Shown: positions 15,144 through 26,658, counted from the first letter of the stretch. The stretch: DNA of 64,000 nucleotides from Parvibaculaceae bacterium (GCA_019636015.1 JAHBYJ010000002.1:248001-312000); one strand, 5' to 3'. Translations and numbers: made by a program. The notes: generated from the letters alone by a model not told the origin.

Positions 15144-15980
15144 ATGACAACCCGTCTCTTCGCCGTGCTGACCGTCATCCCGCTGCTCGTGGCCTGTGCC
15201 GTGGCAACGCCAGAAGAGCGCCGCACCGCTGCGGACAGGCTCGGCAGCGAAGCCGCGCTGGCACCGCTCACGATCCGGACAGCGGATTTCGACCTCCATG
15301 CAAGGCTTCGCGCAGAGCCGGGAAGCAGGCTGCTCGTCATCTTCATCGAGGGCGACGGTTTTGCATGGAAGAGAACGGACGAGCGCTCAACCGATCCGAC
15401 GCCGCTCAATCCTGTGGCCCTCACCCTTGCGGCACGGGACCCCTCGCCTGCCGTCGCCTGGCTCGCCCGGCCCTGTCAGTTCACTGGCGGCGAGACAGCG
15501 CGCGGCTGCAACAGCGATCTCTGGACAGGCGCGCGCTACAGCGAGCGGGTGATCGCGGCTTCCAATGAGGCGATCGGGATACTAAAGCAGAAGGCCGGTG
15601 CAAGCCGCATCGCCCTCGTTGGCTATTCGGGCGGCGGTGCTGTCGCCGCGCTCGTCGCCATGCGGCGCGACGATGTGGCCTGGCTGAAGACCGTCGCCGC
15701 ACCGCTCGACACGGAAGCCTTCACCGCCCATCACAGGGCGACGCCGCTTGCAGCCTCGCTCAATCCGGCCGTCCACGCAGCCCGCCTCGCGGCCTTGCCG
15801 CAGATACATTATGCGGGAGCTGACGACGACATCGTGCCGCCATCCATCAACCGCTCATTTCCCGCGCGCATGGACGAAACGCGCTGCATCGCGCTCAAGG
15901 AACTACCCGGCGTGAGTCACGGCAAAGGCTGGGAAGAGGCTTGGAGCGACATTGGAGCGGAAATACCCGCCTGCCATTGA
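15144..15980 (+). CDS. Lipoprotein alpha/beta hydrolase-like protein
   Basis: A protein of 278 aa from ATG 15144. The N-terminus is a lipoprotein signal: basic start, hydrophobic stretch FAVLTVIPLL, then the lipobox LVAC with the Cys near residue 18. The mature part contains a nucleophile elbow GYSGGG (Ser near residue 160), an acidic turn YAGADDDIVPP and a late GVSHGKGW His, so a Ser-Asp-His triad is plausible. It is probably anchored in the periplasm or outer membrane. Family members are annotated only as hydrolases. It has its own unit between the helicase terminator and the tRNA-Lys region. Confidence 0.8.
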   Translation: MTTRLFAVLTVIPLLVACAVATPEERRTAADRLGSEAALAPLTIRTADFDLHARLRAEPGSRLLVIFIEGDGFAWKRTDERSTDPTPLNPVALTLAARDPSPAVAWLARPCQFTGGETARGCNSDLWTGARYSERVIAASNEAIGILKQKAGASRIALVGYSGGGAVAALVAMRRDDVAWLKTVAAPLDTEAFTAHHRATPLAASLNPAVHAARLAALPQIHYAGADDDIVPPSINRSFPARMDETRCIALKELPGVSHGKGWEEAWSDIGAEIPACH

Positions 15981-16024
15981 TTCGGCCGCTAACGCCCGCC
16001 TTCGCCCTTCGGGCTCCGGCGCGG

Positions 16025-16118
16025 CAGCCTCCGCTCGCTTCGCGATGTATGGAATATGCCTGTCGAGAGAAATTGGTGGCTGGCCTGCCGAGCCGTAGCT
16101 CGCGAAGCGAGCGGAGGC

Positions 16119-16120
<2 letters not shown>
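16025..16120. repeat. Long inverted repeat (21-bp arms) abutting the 3' end of tRNA-Lys
   Basis: Two exactly complementary 21-base arms lie at 16025-16045 and 16100-16120 around a 54-base spacer. The right arm reaches into the encoded CCA of the tRNA. The arms contain CCGCTCGCTTCGCG and its complement. The transcript downstream of the tRNA could fold into a very stable hairpin, acting as terminator or processing signal. A small remnant of an element inserted at the tRNA 3' end is the alternative. No protein-coding content was seen between 15981 and 16118. Confidence 0.7.
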
Positions 16121-16194
<74 letters not shown>

Positions 16195-16259
16195 GCCGTG
16201 CCGCAAGAACGGCCGGTGGAAACCACCATCCCGGCCACCGATTTTGTGGGGGAGCGGTG

Positions 16260-16288
16260 CCTATAGCAAAGGATTGGGGGCCTGTCCA
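16260..16288 (-). promoter_or_regulatory. Promoter of tRNA-Lys
   Basis: On the minus strand a -35 TGGACA (complement of 16283-16288) and a -10 TATAGG (complement of 16260-16265) are exactly 17 bases apart, with the alpha-type GCTATAGG extension. This would start RNA about 60 bases before the mature tRNA 5' end. Confidence 0.55.
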
Positions 16289-16327
16289 GCAGACTTGCCC
16301 GGCCCCCGAACATTGCCGGAAAGCCGT

Positions 16328-17476
16328 CTACCAGAAGGCGCTGGGCCCGCGTGAAATCTCGAGATTCCGGTGGATATGGACGCTCATCAGGAGACCGAAA
16401 GCGAACAGCAGCGAAAGCATGGACGTGCCGCCATAGGAGACGAGAGGCAGCGGTACACCCACCACCGGCAGCAGGCCCATGACCATGGCAGTGTTGATGA
16501 AGACATAGAAGAAGAAGGTCATGGAGACGCCCATCGCGAGCAGCCGCCCGAACTGGTTGCGGCACTGGAGCGCGACATTGAGCGAGAACATGAGCACGAT
16601 GAAATAAAGCGCGAGCAGGACCACGCCGCCCACAAGGCCGAGCTCCTCTCCCAGCATGGTGAAGATGAAGTCGGTATGCTTCTCGGGCAGGAAGTTGAGC
16701 TGACTCTGCGTGCCTTCCATAAAGCCCTTGCCGAGCACGCCGCCGGAGCCGAGCGCAATCTTGGACTGGAGAATATGGTAGCCGGTGCCAAGCGGATCGC
16801 GCTCCGGCTCGAGGAAAGTGAGAACGCGGTTGCGCTGATACTCGTGAAGCCGGCTCCACAGAACCGGGATCGCGGCAAGTACGGCAACACCCGCCAGAAT
16901 GAAGAATCGCCACCGCAGACCCGCCGCGAAGAAAAGAATGGCACCGCTCGCAAGCAGCAGGATCGCGGTGCCAAGGTCGGGCTGCAGCACGACCAGGCCG
17001 ACCGGAAGACCAACCATGGCCAGCGGAATGACGAGATTTCGGAGACGCGACACTTCGTCGAGTGTCAGCCCGTGGAAATAGCGCGCCAGCGCCAGAATCA
17101 GCGTGACCTTCATCACTTCCGAAGGCTGGATCGAGATGAAGCCGAGATCGAGCCAGCGCTGCGCGCCCATGCCGACGAAACCGACGATCTCGACCGCGAC
17201 CAGCATGACGAGCGCGATGGCATAAAGCGGATAGGCCGCGCGCATCCAGAACCGCAGATCGACCATCGCCACGACGATCATGATGCAGGCACCGGCGGCA
17301 AAGCGCGCCGCCTGCCGCAGCGCCCAGGGCGAGAAGCTCCCCTCCGCCACCGAATAGAGCATCGCAAAGCCCATCGAGGCGATCAGCGTGAGCAGCAGGA
17401 GAAAGCCCCAGTTGAACTCACGGAGCTTTTCCGAGAGCTTCATGTCGTGCCCGGTGAAGCGGCGCAGGTCGAGCAT
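16328..17476 (-). CDS. rodA: Peptidoglycan glycosyltransferase RodA
   Basis: A SEDS-family polytopic membrane protein of 382 aa with about ten hydrophobic segments. Signature regions include GMGAQRWLDLGFISIQPSE, LVVLQPDLGTAILLL and GGTSMLSLLFAFGLLMS near the C-terminus. RodA polymerises glycan strands from lipid II for cell elongation together with PBP2. The ATG at 17476 shares one base with the PBP2 stop (TGATG), so the two are translationally coupled. It is the last gene of the mre operon and is followed by tRNA-Lys. Confidence 0.96.
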   Translation of the reverse strand: MLDLRRFTGHDMKLSEKLREFNWGFLLLLTLIASMGFAMLYSVAEGSFSPWALRQAARFAAGACIMIVVAMVDLRFWMRAAYPLYAIALVMLVAVEIVGFVGMGAQRWLDLGFISIQPSEVMKVTLILALARYFHGLTLDEVSRLRNLVIPLAMVGLPVGLVVLQPDLGTAILLLASGAILFFAAGLRWRFFILAGVAVLAAIPVLWSRLHEYQRNRVLTFLEPERDPLGTGYHILQSKIALGSGGVLGKGFMEGTQSQLNFLPEKHTDFIFTMLGEELGLVGGVVLLALYFIVLMFSLNVALQCRNQFGRLLAMGVSMTFFFYVFINTAMVMGLLPVVGVPLPLVSYGGTSMLSLLFAFGLLMSVHIHRNLEISRGPSAFW

Positions 17477-19365
17477 CAGCCGGCCTCCGACGGATTGCCC
17501 GATCCGGGGGGCACCTTGGCCTGCGGGGTACTCGGATTGCGCAGCAGCACCTCATGCATGATGTCGCGCGCGATTGGCGCCGCGGCGGCGGAGCCCGACC
17601 CGCCATGTTCCACGACGACGGACATGGCAAAACGCGGCTCGTGCACCGGCGCGTAGCAGACAAATAGCGCGTGATCGCGCTGCCTCCATTCGAGATCCTC
17701 GTTGCGGATGACGCCGGTGGCGCGCTCGGCGCGCGAAATGCGCCGCACCTGAGCGGTGCCTGTCTTGCCCGCAAGCTCCATGCCCGGATCGGGAATGCGA
17801 TGGCGGAAGGCCGTGCCGCCCGGCTCGTTCGAAACGCCGTTCATGCCGCCCTGCGCAATCGCAAGTGCCTGCTCGCTGATGCCGACGAGCTCCGGCTTCG
17901 GCACCGGCACCAGCTCGCCGCCCAGAGCCCGGGTAAGCCGCGGCACGACAGCATGGCCGCCATTGGCGATGCGCGCCGTCATCACGGCGAGCTGCAGCGG
18001 CGTCGTCAGCAGATAGCCCTGCCCGATGCCGGCGATGACGGTTTCGCCCTGATGCCAGACCTCCCCACGCGCAGCGCGCTTCCATTCCGGCGTCGGTACG
18101 AGCCCGGCCTTCTCGCCCGGCACTTCGAAGTCATAGGTCTGGCCAAGGCCGCATTTGCGCGCCATGTCGGCAATCGCGTTGATGCCAATGCGCCGCGCCA
18201 CGTCGTAGAAATAGACGTCGCAGGAATATTTGATCGCATCGTGCATGTTCATGGCGCCATGCCCGCCGCGCTTCCAGCAATGGAAGTCGTGGCTGCCGAG
18301 CGAATAATGGCCGGGACAATGCACGCGCTGCGCCGGCGAAATACCCGCCTCCGCCGCCGCCATGGCGACCACCATCTTGAACGTCGAGCCCGGCGGATAC
18401 ATGCCCGCGAGCGCCTTGTTCAGCAGCGGCAGATAGGGACTTTCAAGCAGCTTTTTATATTCCGCGGTCGGATACCCCATGTTGAAGAGATTGGGGTTGT
18501 AAGCCGGTGCGGACACGATCGATATCACGTCGCCGGAATGAATATCCATGACGACGGCGCTGGCGGATTCGCCTTTCACCCGCTCCCAGGCATAGCGCTG
18601 GACGTCGAGATCGAGCGTGAGCACGAGTTCCTGGCCGGGCTTGCCGGGATCCTTCGCAAGCTCGCGAATGACGCGGCCATAGGCATTGACCTCGACATGG
18701 GACGAGCCCGGCGTTCCGCGCAGTTGCCGGTCATAGGTGCGCTCGATCCCGTCCCTGCCGATGCGGAAGCCGGGAAGTTTGAGCAGCCGGTGATCCTCGC
18801 GCTGCGCCTGTTCGAGATCGTTGTCGGACACGGCGGCGACATAGCCGAGAATATGGGCGAACTCCTCACCATAGGGATAGTCGCGCGTCTCGCCGACATC
18901 GGGAAGGATGCCCGCGAGATCGGGTTCGTTGATATTGACCTGCGCGAACTGCTCCCAGGTGAGGCCTTCGACCACCGTGACGGGCATGAACCGCGGCGAG
19001 CGCGCTATGTCGCGAAGAATGCGGCGCTTGCGGAATTCGTCGATCTCCACGATGCGCGACAGGCGAGCAAGCGTCGCCTCGACGTCGGGCGTCTGCTCCG
19101 AGATGATCATGGCGCGGTAGTTCTGGCGGTTCGACGCGAGAGTGCGTCCGTAGCGGTCGACGATATTGCCGCGCAGCGGCGCAAGCAGTCTCATGCTCAC
19201 GCGGTTCTCTTCCGCAAGCATCCGGTACTGATCGGTCTTGAGGACCTGCAGGTAATACATGCGCCCCGCAAGCGCGAGGAAGGCAGCGCCCTGCAAGCCG
19301 GCCAGAAGCGCCGCGCGCCGCGTGAAGGTCTGATACCGGTTGCTGTCCCGACCGCTGATCTGCAT
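17476..19365 (-). CDS. mrdA: Penicillin-binding protein 2 (MrdA)
   Basis: A class B transpeptidase of 629 aa. A single N-terminal membrane anchor (residues 16-38) is followed by the pedestal domain, beginning with LAPLRGNIVDRYGR. The catalytic SxxK is in PPGSTFKM, the second motif is SCD in KYSCDVYFYDV, and the third is KTGTAQ. It cross-links new peptidoglycan for elongation with RodA. Length is normal. It lies 12 bases after mreD and overlaps rodA by one base. Confidence 0.96.
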   Translation of the reverse strand: MQISGRDSNRYQTFTRRAALLAGLQGAAFLALAGRMYYLQVLKTDQYRMLAEENRVSMRLLAPLRGNIVDRYGRTLASNRQNYRAMIISEQTPDVEATLARLSRIVEIDEFRKRRILRDIARSPRFMPVTVVEGLTWEQFAQVNINEPDLAGILPDVGETRDYPYGEEFAHILGYVAAVSDNDLEQAQREDHRLLKLPGFRIGRDGIERTYDRQLRGTPGSSHVEVNAYGRVIRELAKDPGKPGQELVLTLDLDVQRYAWERVKGESASAVVMDIHSGDVISIVSAPAYNPNLFNMGYPTAEYKKLLESPYLPLLNKALAGMYPPGSTFKMVVAMAAAEAGISPAQRVHCPGHYSLGSHDFHCWKRGGHGAMNMHDAIKYSCDVYFYDVARRIGINAIADMARKCGLGQTYDFEVPGEKAGLVPTPEWKRAARGEVWHQGETVIAGIGQGYLLTTPLQLAVMTARIANGGHAVVPRLTRALGGELVPVPKPELVGISEQALAIAQGGMNGVSNEPGGTAFRHRIPDPGMELAGKTGTAQVRRISRAERATGVIRNEDLEWRQRDHALFVCYAPVHEPRFAMSVVVEHGGSGSAAAAPIARDIMHEVLLRNPSTPQAKVPPGSGNPSEAG

Positions 19366-19377
19366 GGCCCGCTCCCC

Positions 19378-19911
19378 CTACCCGCCCGAAAGGACGCGCG
19401 TTTCGAAGCGCCCGAACAGCATGGCAAAAATCGGGAAAACAGCAACCGTCACCGCCATGTGCCAGAAGACGGGACCGGGCGGCACCAGCATCCCGTGGAT
19501 CACCGACACGATGACCCAGCCGAGCGCGCCCGCGAAGGCGGCGGTGAAGGCAAATCCGACCCAGAAGGCCGAGAACGGCGCATTCATGACCAGCGGACGC
19601 TGCGTGACGACCAGCGCATAGGTCACAGTGTAAACGAAAGCCCAAAGCCCGATTTCGCCGCCTGAAAGCAGATCGAAGGCGACGCCGACGCCGAAGACCG
19701 CCAGCGGCGGAAACATTTCCGGCCGCACGATCGCCCAGTAATAGATCGCCATCAGCGGAAAGGCGGGTGTGAGCGGCGATCCGACGATGCGGCCGAACGG
19801 AACGAAGGAGAGAAGCACGCAGACAATGCCGATGACGAACGGCGTCACCGTCATGACGACGCGTCCCGCGCGGGCGGCTGGTGTCGGGGAATAGGGCTCG
19901 AGCTTCGCCAT
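19378..19911 (-). CDS. mreD: Rod shape-determining protein MreD
   Basis: An inner-membrane protein of 177 aa with about five helices, starting at ATG 19911, four bases after the mreC stop. The hydrophobic pattern and the central FGVGVAFDLLSGGEIGLWAFVYTV region, split over two helices, fit MreD, a small member of the elongasome. Identity rests mainly on its position between mreC and mrdA and on topology, since MreD sequences are poorly conserved. Confidence 0.9.
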   Translation of the reverse strand: MAKLEPYSPTPAARAGRVVMTVTPFVIGIVCVLLSFVPFGRIVGSPLTPAFPLMAIYYWAIVRPEMFPPLAVFGVGVAFDLLSGGEIGLWAFVYTVTYALVVTQRPLVMNAPFSAFWVGFAFTAAFAGALGWVIVSVIHGMLVPPGPVFWHMAVTVAVFPIFAMLFGRFETRVLSGG

Positions 19912-19915
19912 CCCG

Positions 19916-20842
19916 CTACTCCGCCGCCGCTCGCGGGCCATCGCCCGCCGCAGAAGAAGTATCGGCGCCGCTCTCCGCTTCCGCGCCCTCAAGCACGGAG
20001 GGCGGATCCTGAAGCTTCACCTCGGACGGAAACTCGTATTGCAGCACACGCACGAAATCGAGGCGGCCGCGATCGCTGAAGGTCTGGACGCGCAATTCGC
20101 CGCTGCTCGTCTGAATCACAAGGCCGATGGGAAGTCCGGCGGGAATAAGCCCGCCATCGCCGGATGTGACGACGCGGTCGCCGGCGCTCACCGCGCTTTG
20201 CACCGGCAGATATTCAAGCCTCGGCCAGCTCGTATTGTCGCCCGCGAGAATGGCCTTGTACTGGGCCGGTTCGACGACCACGGGAATGCGGCTGTTGAGG
20301 TCGGTGAGCAGCAGCACGCGGCTCGCCTTCGGCCCTGTCGAAACGATGCGGCCGACGAGCCCGTCGGAATCGATGACGGCAAGGCCGCTGCGCGCACCCT
20401 TTTCGCGACCGACATTGACGAGAACCGTGTCGATGAACGGCCCGCCGGAATCGCTCACCACGCGCCCGCTGACATATTCGATGGATTGATCGACCTGCAC
20501 ATTGAGCAGGGCTTCATAGCGTGCGATCCGCGCCTGAAGGCGAAGCGCCTCTTCCTTCCATTCGAGCAGCCGCGCATTTTCGGCACGCAGCCGCTCGTTC
20601 TCGTCGAAGACATAGGCGTATTCGTCGGTCCGCTCGATCACGCGGCGCGTCGCCGCCACCGGACGCGAGGCGATTTCGAGAAGCGGTGCGGCCAGATCGG
20701 TCACCACCTGCCGCGCCTGATCGAAGACATAGGTTTCGGCGCGGCCGAGCAGCAGCAGAGCCGCCGCCAGCGTCAGCATGAAGATCAGCGAGATGCGGTG
20801 CGAGAACTCGCGGAACGGCAGAGCTGTACGATTCGGCTCCAT
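19916..20842 (-). CDS. mreC: Rod shape-determining protein MreC
   Basis: A bitopic protein of 308 aa: a short cytoplasmic start, one membrane helix (residues 18-34), a coiled coil (ENERLRAENARLLEWKEEALRLQARI) and the beta-rich periplasmic MreC domain with GRVVSDSGGPF and GLVGRIVSTGPKASRVLLLTD. It links MreB to PBP2 and RodA. The tail after about residue 280 is acidic and Ala/Ser-rich, probably disordered. It follows mreB by 83 bases. Confidence 0.95.
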   Translation of the reverse strand: MEPNRTALPFREFSHRISLIFMLTLAAALLLLGRAETYVFDQARQVVTDLAAPLLEIASRPVAATRRVIERTDEYAYVFDENERLRAENARLLEWKEEALRLQARIARYEALLNVQVDQSIEYVSGRVVSDSGGPFIDTVLVNVGREKGARSGLAVIDSDGLVGRIVSTGPKASRVLLLTDLNSRIPVVVEPAQYKAILAGDNTSWPRLEYLPVQSAVSAGDRVVTSGDGGLIPAGLPIGLVIQTSSGELRVQTFSDRGRLDFVRVLQYEFPSEVKLQDPPSVLEGAEAESGADTSSAAGDGPRAAAE

Positions 20843-20925
20843 GACGACTGACTACTGCTCTTTCGCTATGGCGGTCCGCCTCTGCCCGCCCGGCTTCACC
20901 TGCCGGGTTTGCCGTTACACCTTGT

Positions 20926-22513
<1,588 letters not shown>

Positions 22514-23473
22514 TCAATGGTTTGGACGGTTCCGGACAGGAAGCTCCCGTACCTCATGCGCACGCCCCTCAAGACGCGCCCGCCGGCGCTTAACTGCCTC
22601 CACGACGAATTCCATAACGGCGCGGACATGCGCAAGCTGGGCGAGGTCGTTACGCGCCATGAGCCATAGCTCGAGGCTGCCGAGAATGTCCGGGCCGAAG
22701 ACGCGCACGAGCCCCGATTCGTCGTCGCCCGTGATGCAGGGCAAGGCGGCGAGCCCAAGCCCTTCGCGCGCCGCCATGGCACGCGCGGCAACGCTTGAGG
22801 AGCGCAGCGCGATTCGCGCGGACTTTTCCGCCCGCGAGAACCACCAGACCGGCCCGAGCGGCGTTTCGGCCCTTGGAAAGCCGATGAGATCGTGCCCCGC
22901 GATGTCCTGCATCTGCGAGGGCCGGCCGCGGGCCTCCAGATAGGCGGGCGAGGCATAAAGCGCGTAGGCCATGTCGCCGACCTTGCGCATCAGCATGTCG
23001 CCCTGCGTCGGCCGCGCGAGGCGGAGCGCCACGTCTACGTCCTTGAGCGGATTACCGATTTTCGGCGCCTGACCGATCGGGGAGAGGCGCGGATCGGTGA
23101 CGATCTCGAGTTCGAGACCCGGATGCTCGCGGCGGAAGGCAGGAAATTCAGGGGCGAGCAGCGCCGCCGCCGTCACCTCGCCAGAGGCGAGCCGCACGGT
23201 GCCCTCGGCCCCCTCGCCCGCCGCCGCGAAGTCGCGCGGCAGGGCGGAAAGCCGCCGGTCCACCGGCTCGAGGGCCTCGACCAGCTTCTCCCCCGCCGCC
23301 GTCAGCCGGTAACCGGTGCGCTCCCGCTCGAACAGGCGGGCGCCCAGATCGTCCTCGAGGGAGGCCACCCGCCGCAGGACGGTGGTCGTGTTGACGCCAA
23401 GCTGCTGGCCCGCGCCGGAGAGACTTCCGGCACCCGCCACGGCAAGGAAAAAGCGCAGATCGTCCCAGTTCAT
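22514..23473 (-). CDS. LysR-family transcriptional regulator
   Basis: A protein of 319 aa. The N-terminal winged helix-turn-helix reads MNWDDLRFFLAVAGAGSLSG, then AGQQLGVNTTTVLRRVASLEDDLGARLFER, the LysR signature. A periplasmic-binding-like effector domain follows from about residue 90. The overall form (GYRLTAAGE, WWFSRAE) suits the subgroup that regulates nearby redox or efflux genes. The flanking genes are a cation antiporter (same strand, upstream) and mreB. The target is unknown. The C-terminal tail after residue 300 is basic. Confidence 0.92.
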   Translation of the reverse strand: MNWDDLRFFLAVAGAGSLSGAGQQLGVNTTTVLRRVASLEDDLGARLFERERTGYRLTAAGEKLVEALEPVDRRLSALPRDFAAAGEGAEGTVRLASGEVTAAALLAPEFPAFRREHPGLELEIVTDPRLSPIGQAPKIGNPLKDVDVALRLARPTQGDMLMRKVGDMAYALYASPAYLEARGRPSQMQDIAGHDLIGFPRAETPLGPVWWFSRAEKSARIALRSSSVAARAMAAREGLGLAALPCITGDDESGLVRVFGPDILGSLELWLMARNDLAQLAHVRAVMEFVVEAVKRRRARLEGRAHEVRELPVRNRPNH

Positions 23474-23572
23474 GCTGGTCGAGCCTCGATAAAGGGCAGT
23501 CAGACCAACAGGATAGCGGCGAGAACGCGCCCGTAAATGCGAAAATGCAAAAGATGGTTTGCGGAAACTGCC

Positions 23573-24550
23573 CTACCGGAGCAGGAAGGCAAGGTAAGCG
23601 CCATAACCGGCCAGCAGCAAAAGCGCCTCCACCCGGCCGACCCGGGCCCCCGTCCATGCAAAGACCATGAACAGGACAGAAGCCGCCGCCATGACCCAGA
23701 TGTCGAATGACGCGATGTCGGCCGGTACGGAAATCGGCTTCACCACGGCCACGACGCCGGCAATCCCGAGCACGTTGAAGATGTTGGAGCCGATCACATT
23801 GCCGATGGCGATATCGGCCTTGCGGCGGAAGGCGGCAAGAACGGAGGTCGCGAGTTCAGGCAGGGAGGTACCGACGGCGACAAGCGTCAGTCCGATCACC
23901 GAAACGGAGATGCCGAGCCCGGCGGCAATCTCGACCGCGCTGTCGACCAGAAGCGAGGCGCCGCAGACAAGCGCGACGAGGCCGCCTGCGGCCATGCCGA
24001 GCTCAAGCACCACGCCCAAGGGCCGCCCGGAGGTCACGAATTCCGCTTCGGCGGCGTGGAGCGCGCCGCCCCCGTCCATGCCCTTCTTGTCGGCCCGGTA
24101 GGTGTAGATGAGATAAAGCGCGAGCCCGGCGAGAAACAGGAAGCCCACCTCGCGCGACAATACGCCAGTCAGGCAGGCCGCGATCAGGGCCGCCGCCGCG
24201 ATCAGCATCATGGTGCCGTCGCGCTTCAGCGCATCGCGGTCGCAGACCAGCGGGAAGACCAGACCCGAAATGCCGAGGATCAGCAGGATATTGGCGATAT
24301 TCGAGCCGACCACATTGCCGAGCGCAATGCCCGGATAGCCCTGAAAGGCGCCTTCAAGGCTCGCCACCAGTTCCGGCGACGAAGTGCCGAAGCCGACTAG
24401 CGTCAGGCCGATGAGAAAGGGAGAAACACCAAGGCGGGTGGCCAGGCCCGCAGCACCTTTGACCAGAAACTCGGCCCCGCCGAGAAGCAGCAGGAGGCCG
24501 AGCACGAGATAGAAGGCGGTCAATCCAAACTCCCGGAAACCGAAGCCCAT
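23573..24550 (-). CDS. Calcium/sodium:cation antiporter (CaCA family, YrbG-like)
   Basis: A membrane protein of 325 aa with about ten helices in two inverted halves. The alpha repeats that form the ion site are clear: GLTLVGFGTSSPEL near residue 48 and GLTLVAVGTSLPEL near residue 220, each followed by a GNVVGSN or GNVIGSN helix. Members export Ca2+ (or K+) in exchange for Na+ or H+. Size is normal for the bacterial YrbG/NCX group. Confidence 0.93.
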   Translation of the reverse strand: MGFGFREFGLTAFYLVLGLLLLLGGAEFLVKGAAGLATRLGVSPFLIGLTLVGFGTSSPELVASLEGAFQGYPGIALGNVVGSNIANILLILGISGLVFPLVCDRDALKRDGTMMLIAAAALIAACLTGVLSREVGFLFLAGLALYLIYTYRADKKGMDGGGALHAAEAEFVTSGRPLGVVLELGMAAGGLVALVCGASLLVDSAVEIAAGLGISVSVIGLTLVAVGTSLPELATSVLAAFRRKADIAIGNVIGSNIFNVLGIAGVVAVVKPISVPADIASFDIWVMAAASVLFMVFAWTGARVGRVEALLLLAGYGAYLAFLLR

Positions 24551-24617
24551 GAACGGGCCCGCAAGACATGGGCATGGAACGCCTGCTTGCGAGAGGCGGC
24601 AAGCCCCCGCGCGATAT

Positions 24618-25823
24618 TTATTTTTTTCCGGGTACCGGTTTCACCGCGTCTGCCGCCTGTTTGGCAAGACGGCGCGCCTCATCCGTCCCCGCGGCCCGCG
24701 CCAGCGCCACGCCCATGCGGCGGCGCTCGAAGGATTCGGGCTTGCCGAAAAGACGGATATCCGTGCCCGGAAGGGCGAGCGCCTTTTCGACGCTCTCGAA
24801 GGCAATCCCCTTTTCTTCGAACCTGCCATAGATGACGGCGGAGGCGCCCGGCGAGATCTGTTCGACCGAAACCGGCAGGCCGAGAATGGCGCGGGCATGA
24901 AGCGCGAATTCGCTCTGATATTGCGTGATCAGCGTGACGAGGCCGGTATCGTGCGGCCGTGGCGAAACCTCCGAGAACCAGACCGTGTCGCCCTTCACGA
25001 ACAGCTCGACGCCGAAAATGCCCCGTCCGCCCAAGGCGCCCGTGACCTTCGCCGCGATGTCGCGCGACGCGGAAAGCGCCTTCGCGCTCATCTCTTGCGG
25101 CTGCCAGCTCTCGACATAATCGCCCTTCACCTGCCGGTGCCCGATAGGCGCGCAGAACTGCGTCTCGATGTTGCCATCCGCACCGGCGGCGCGCACGGTG
25201 AGCTGTGTGATCTCGTAATCGAAATCGATCAGACCTTCGACAATGACGCGGGGTGCCTCGACGCGCCCGCCAGCCATTGCATAGTCCCAGGCGGGCTGAA
25301 CATCCCCCGGCCCCTTGAGGAGGCTCTGCCCCTTGCCGGACGACGACATGACCGGCTTCACGAAACAGGGAAAGCCGATGCCGCCTGCGATTGCCGCCTT
25401 CAGCTCTTCGGCCGTCGAGGCAAAGGCATATGGCGAGGTCGGCAGGCCAAGCTCTTCCGCGGCGAGGCGGCGGATGCCTTCGCGGTTCATGGTGAGCTGC
25501 GTCGCCCGCGCGGTCGGGATCACTTCGGCAAGCCCGTCCGCCTCGATGCGCGCGAGTTCGTCTGTCGCAATCGCCTCGATCTCCGGCACGATGAGATGCG
25601 GACGCTCCTTCTCCACCAGCGCCCGGAGCGCCTTTGCGTCCGTCATGGCGATGACATGGCTGCGATGCGCGACCTGCTGCGCCGGCGCATTCTCGTAGCG
25701 GTCGACCGCGATCACCTCGACACCGAGCCGCTGCAGCTCGATCGCGACTTCCTTGCCGAGCTCGCCGGAGCCGAGAAGCATGACGCGGAAAGCGGATGGG
25801 GAAAGCGGTGTGCCGATGCGCAT
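24618..25823 (-). CDS. purT: Formate-dependent phosphoribosylglycinamide formyltransferase (GAR transformylase 2)
   Basis: An ATP-grasp enzyme of 401 aa. The start ATG at 25823 follows GGAGG. Key blocks are [21 protein letters not shown] (N-domain), [42 protein letters not shown] (ATP-binding strand) and [25 protein letters not shown] residues at the metal site (here [20 protein letters not shown]). It adds formate to GAR using ATP, bypassing folate-dependent PurN in purine synthesis. PurK is the nearest relative, but SPRPHDTG is the PurT form. It appears to be monocistronic. Confidence 0.95.
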   Translation of the reverse strand: MRIGTPLSPSAFRVMLLGSGELGKEVAIELQRLGVEVIAVDRYENAPAQQVAHRSHVIAMTDAKALRALVEKERPHLIVPEIEAIATDELARIEADGLAEVIPTARATQLTMNREGIRRLAAEELGLPTSPYAFASTAEELKAAIAGGIGFPCFVKPVMSSSGKGQSLLKGPGDVQPAWDYAMAGGRVEAPRVIVEGLIDFDYEITQLTVRAAGADGNIETQFCAPIGHRQVKGDYVESWQPQEMSAKALSASRDIAAKVTGALGGRGIFGVELFVKGDTVWFSEVSPRPHDTGLVTLITQYQSEFALHARAILGLPVSVEQISPGASAVIYGRFEEKGIAFESVEKALALPGTDIRLFGKPESFERRRMGVALARAAGTDEARRLAKQAADAVKPVPGKK

Positions 25824-25895
25824 GGAGCCTCCGGAGATTGGATGGAGGCGGTTTAGCACATCGGGTGGCGGGCCGGAACGGAAGCCGGGGTGGCG

Positions 25896-26573
25896 TCAGC
25901 CATGAAAAGTCACGGTTTCGGCAACCGGCGCCCTGCCAAGCGGAAAACTGTTCACGGGATTTTCCGGTTCGGGATAACCGAACGAGATGCCGAACAGCAT
26001 TTTGAGCGACGGGTCGATACCGAGAACATCGCGCACGGTACCGGCGAAGAGGCTCAGCAGCGTCTGCGGCACGCCGGCGAGCCCGTGCGCCGTCAGAGAA
26101 AGCAGGAAGGTCTGGCCATACATGCCGACATCTCCCGCCACGCGAACGGGATCGTAGACCGGCGCCATGAAAAGCAGGCAGACATGCGGCGCACCGAAGA
26201 ATTCCAGATTGCGCAATATGGCGTAGCGCCTTTGCTCGGCGGCATCGCGCGGAATGCCTGCCGCCTGGAAATAGGCTGCACCTTGTGCCTGCTGGCGCTC
26301 CCTGTAGACACCGTAAAGATTGTCGTAGCTGAAGGGAAAGTCGGGCGTCATCCGCTCTTCCGCCGCCGCATCGAGCATCGCCTTGCTGAGCCTGTCGCGC
26401 GTGGCGCCAGAGGCGATATGGACGACCCAGGGCTGCACATTGGAATTCGACGGCGCGTGGCGGGCGTCCTCGGCCACAGACTGGAGCAAGCCGTCGGGCA
26501 CGGCATCCGGCAGGAAGCTGCGCGCCGATTTGCGGCGGCGAAGGACCTCGTGAAACGGCATTGCTCGCTGCAT
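25896..26573 (-). CDS. Nitroreductase family protein
   Basis: An FMN-dependent oxidoreductase of 225 aa. The ATG at 26573 is chosen because GGAGG lies 9 bases upstream and because MPFHEVLRRRKSARSFLPD is the usual N-terminus; a double ATG at 26603/26600 is an in-frame alternative. RRKSARSF and ARHAPSNSNVQPW form the FMN site, and FGISFGYPEPENPVN is the C-terminal loop. Members reduce nitroaromatics, quinones or enones with NAD(P)H. It is divergent from a MarR regulator with a perfect operator between them. Confidence 0.9.
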   Translation of the reverse strand: MQRAMPFHEVLRRRKSARSFLPDAVPDGLLQSVAEDARHAPSNSNVQPWVVHIASGATRDRLSKAMLDAAAEERMTPDFPFSYDNLYGVYRERQQAQGAAYFQAAGIPRDAAEQRRYAILRNLEFFGAPHVCLLFMAPVYDPVRVAGDVGMYGQTFLLSLTAHGLAGVPQTLLSLFAGTVRDVLGIDPSLKMLFGISFGYPEPENPVNSFPLGRAPVAETVTFHG

Positions 26574-26636
26574 CTTGCCCGCCTCCGTTTTGAGCTTCAT
26601 CATCGACAGGATCACTGCCCCCCGACGGCACGAAAA

Positions 26637-26658
26637 TATATCTAGTGCACTAGATATA
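26637..26658. promoter_or_regulatory. MarR-type operator, perfect palindrome
   Basis: A perfectly self-complementary 22-bp sequence, with half-site TATATCTAGTG, lies between the divergent nitroreductase and MarR genes, 20 bases before the MarR ATG. Size, A/T ends and position fit a MarR-family dimer site controlling both genes. Confidence 0.8.

Noticed and set aside
17671..19665. 664-aa plus-strand open frame opposite mrdA and mreD
   Set aside because: It is a shadow of PBP2; the His/Arg/Asp-rich protein has no fold features.
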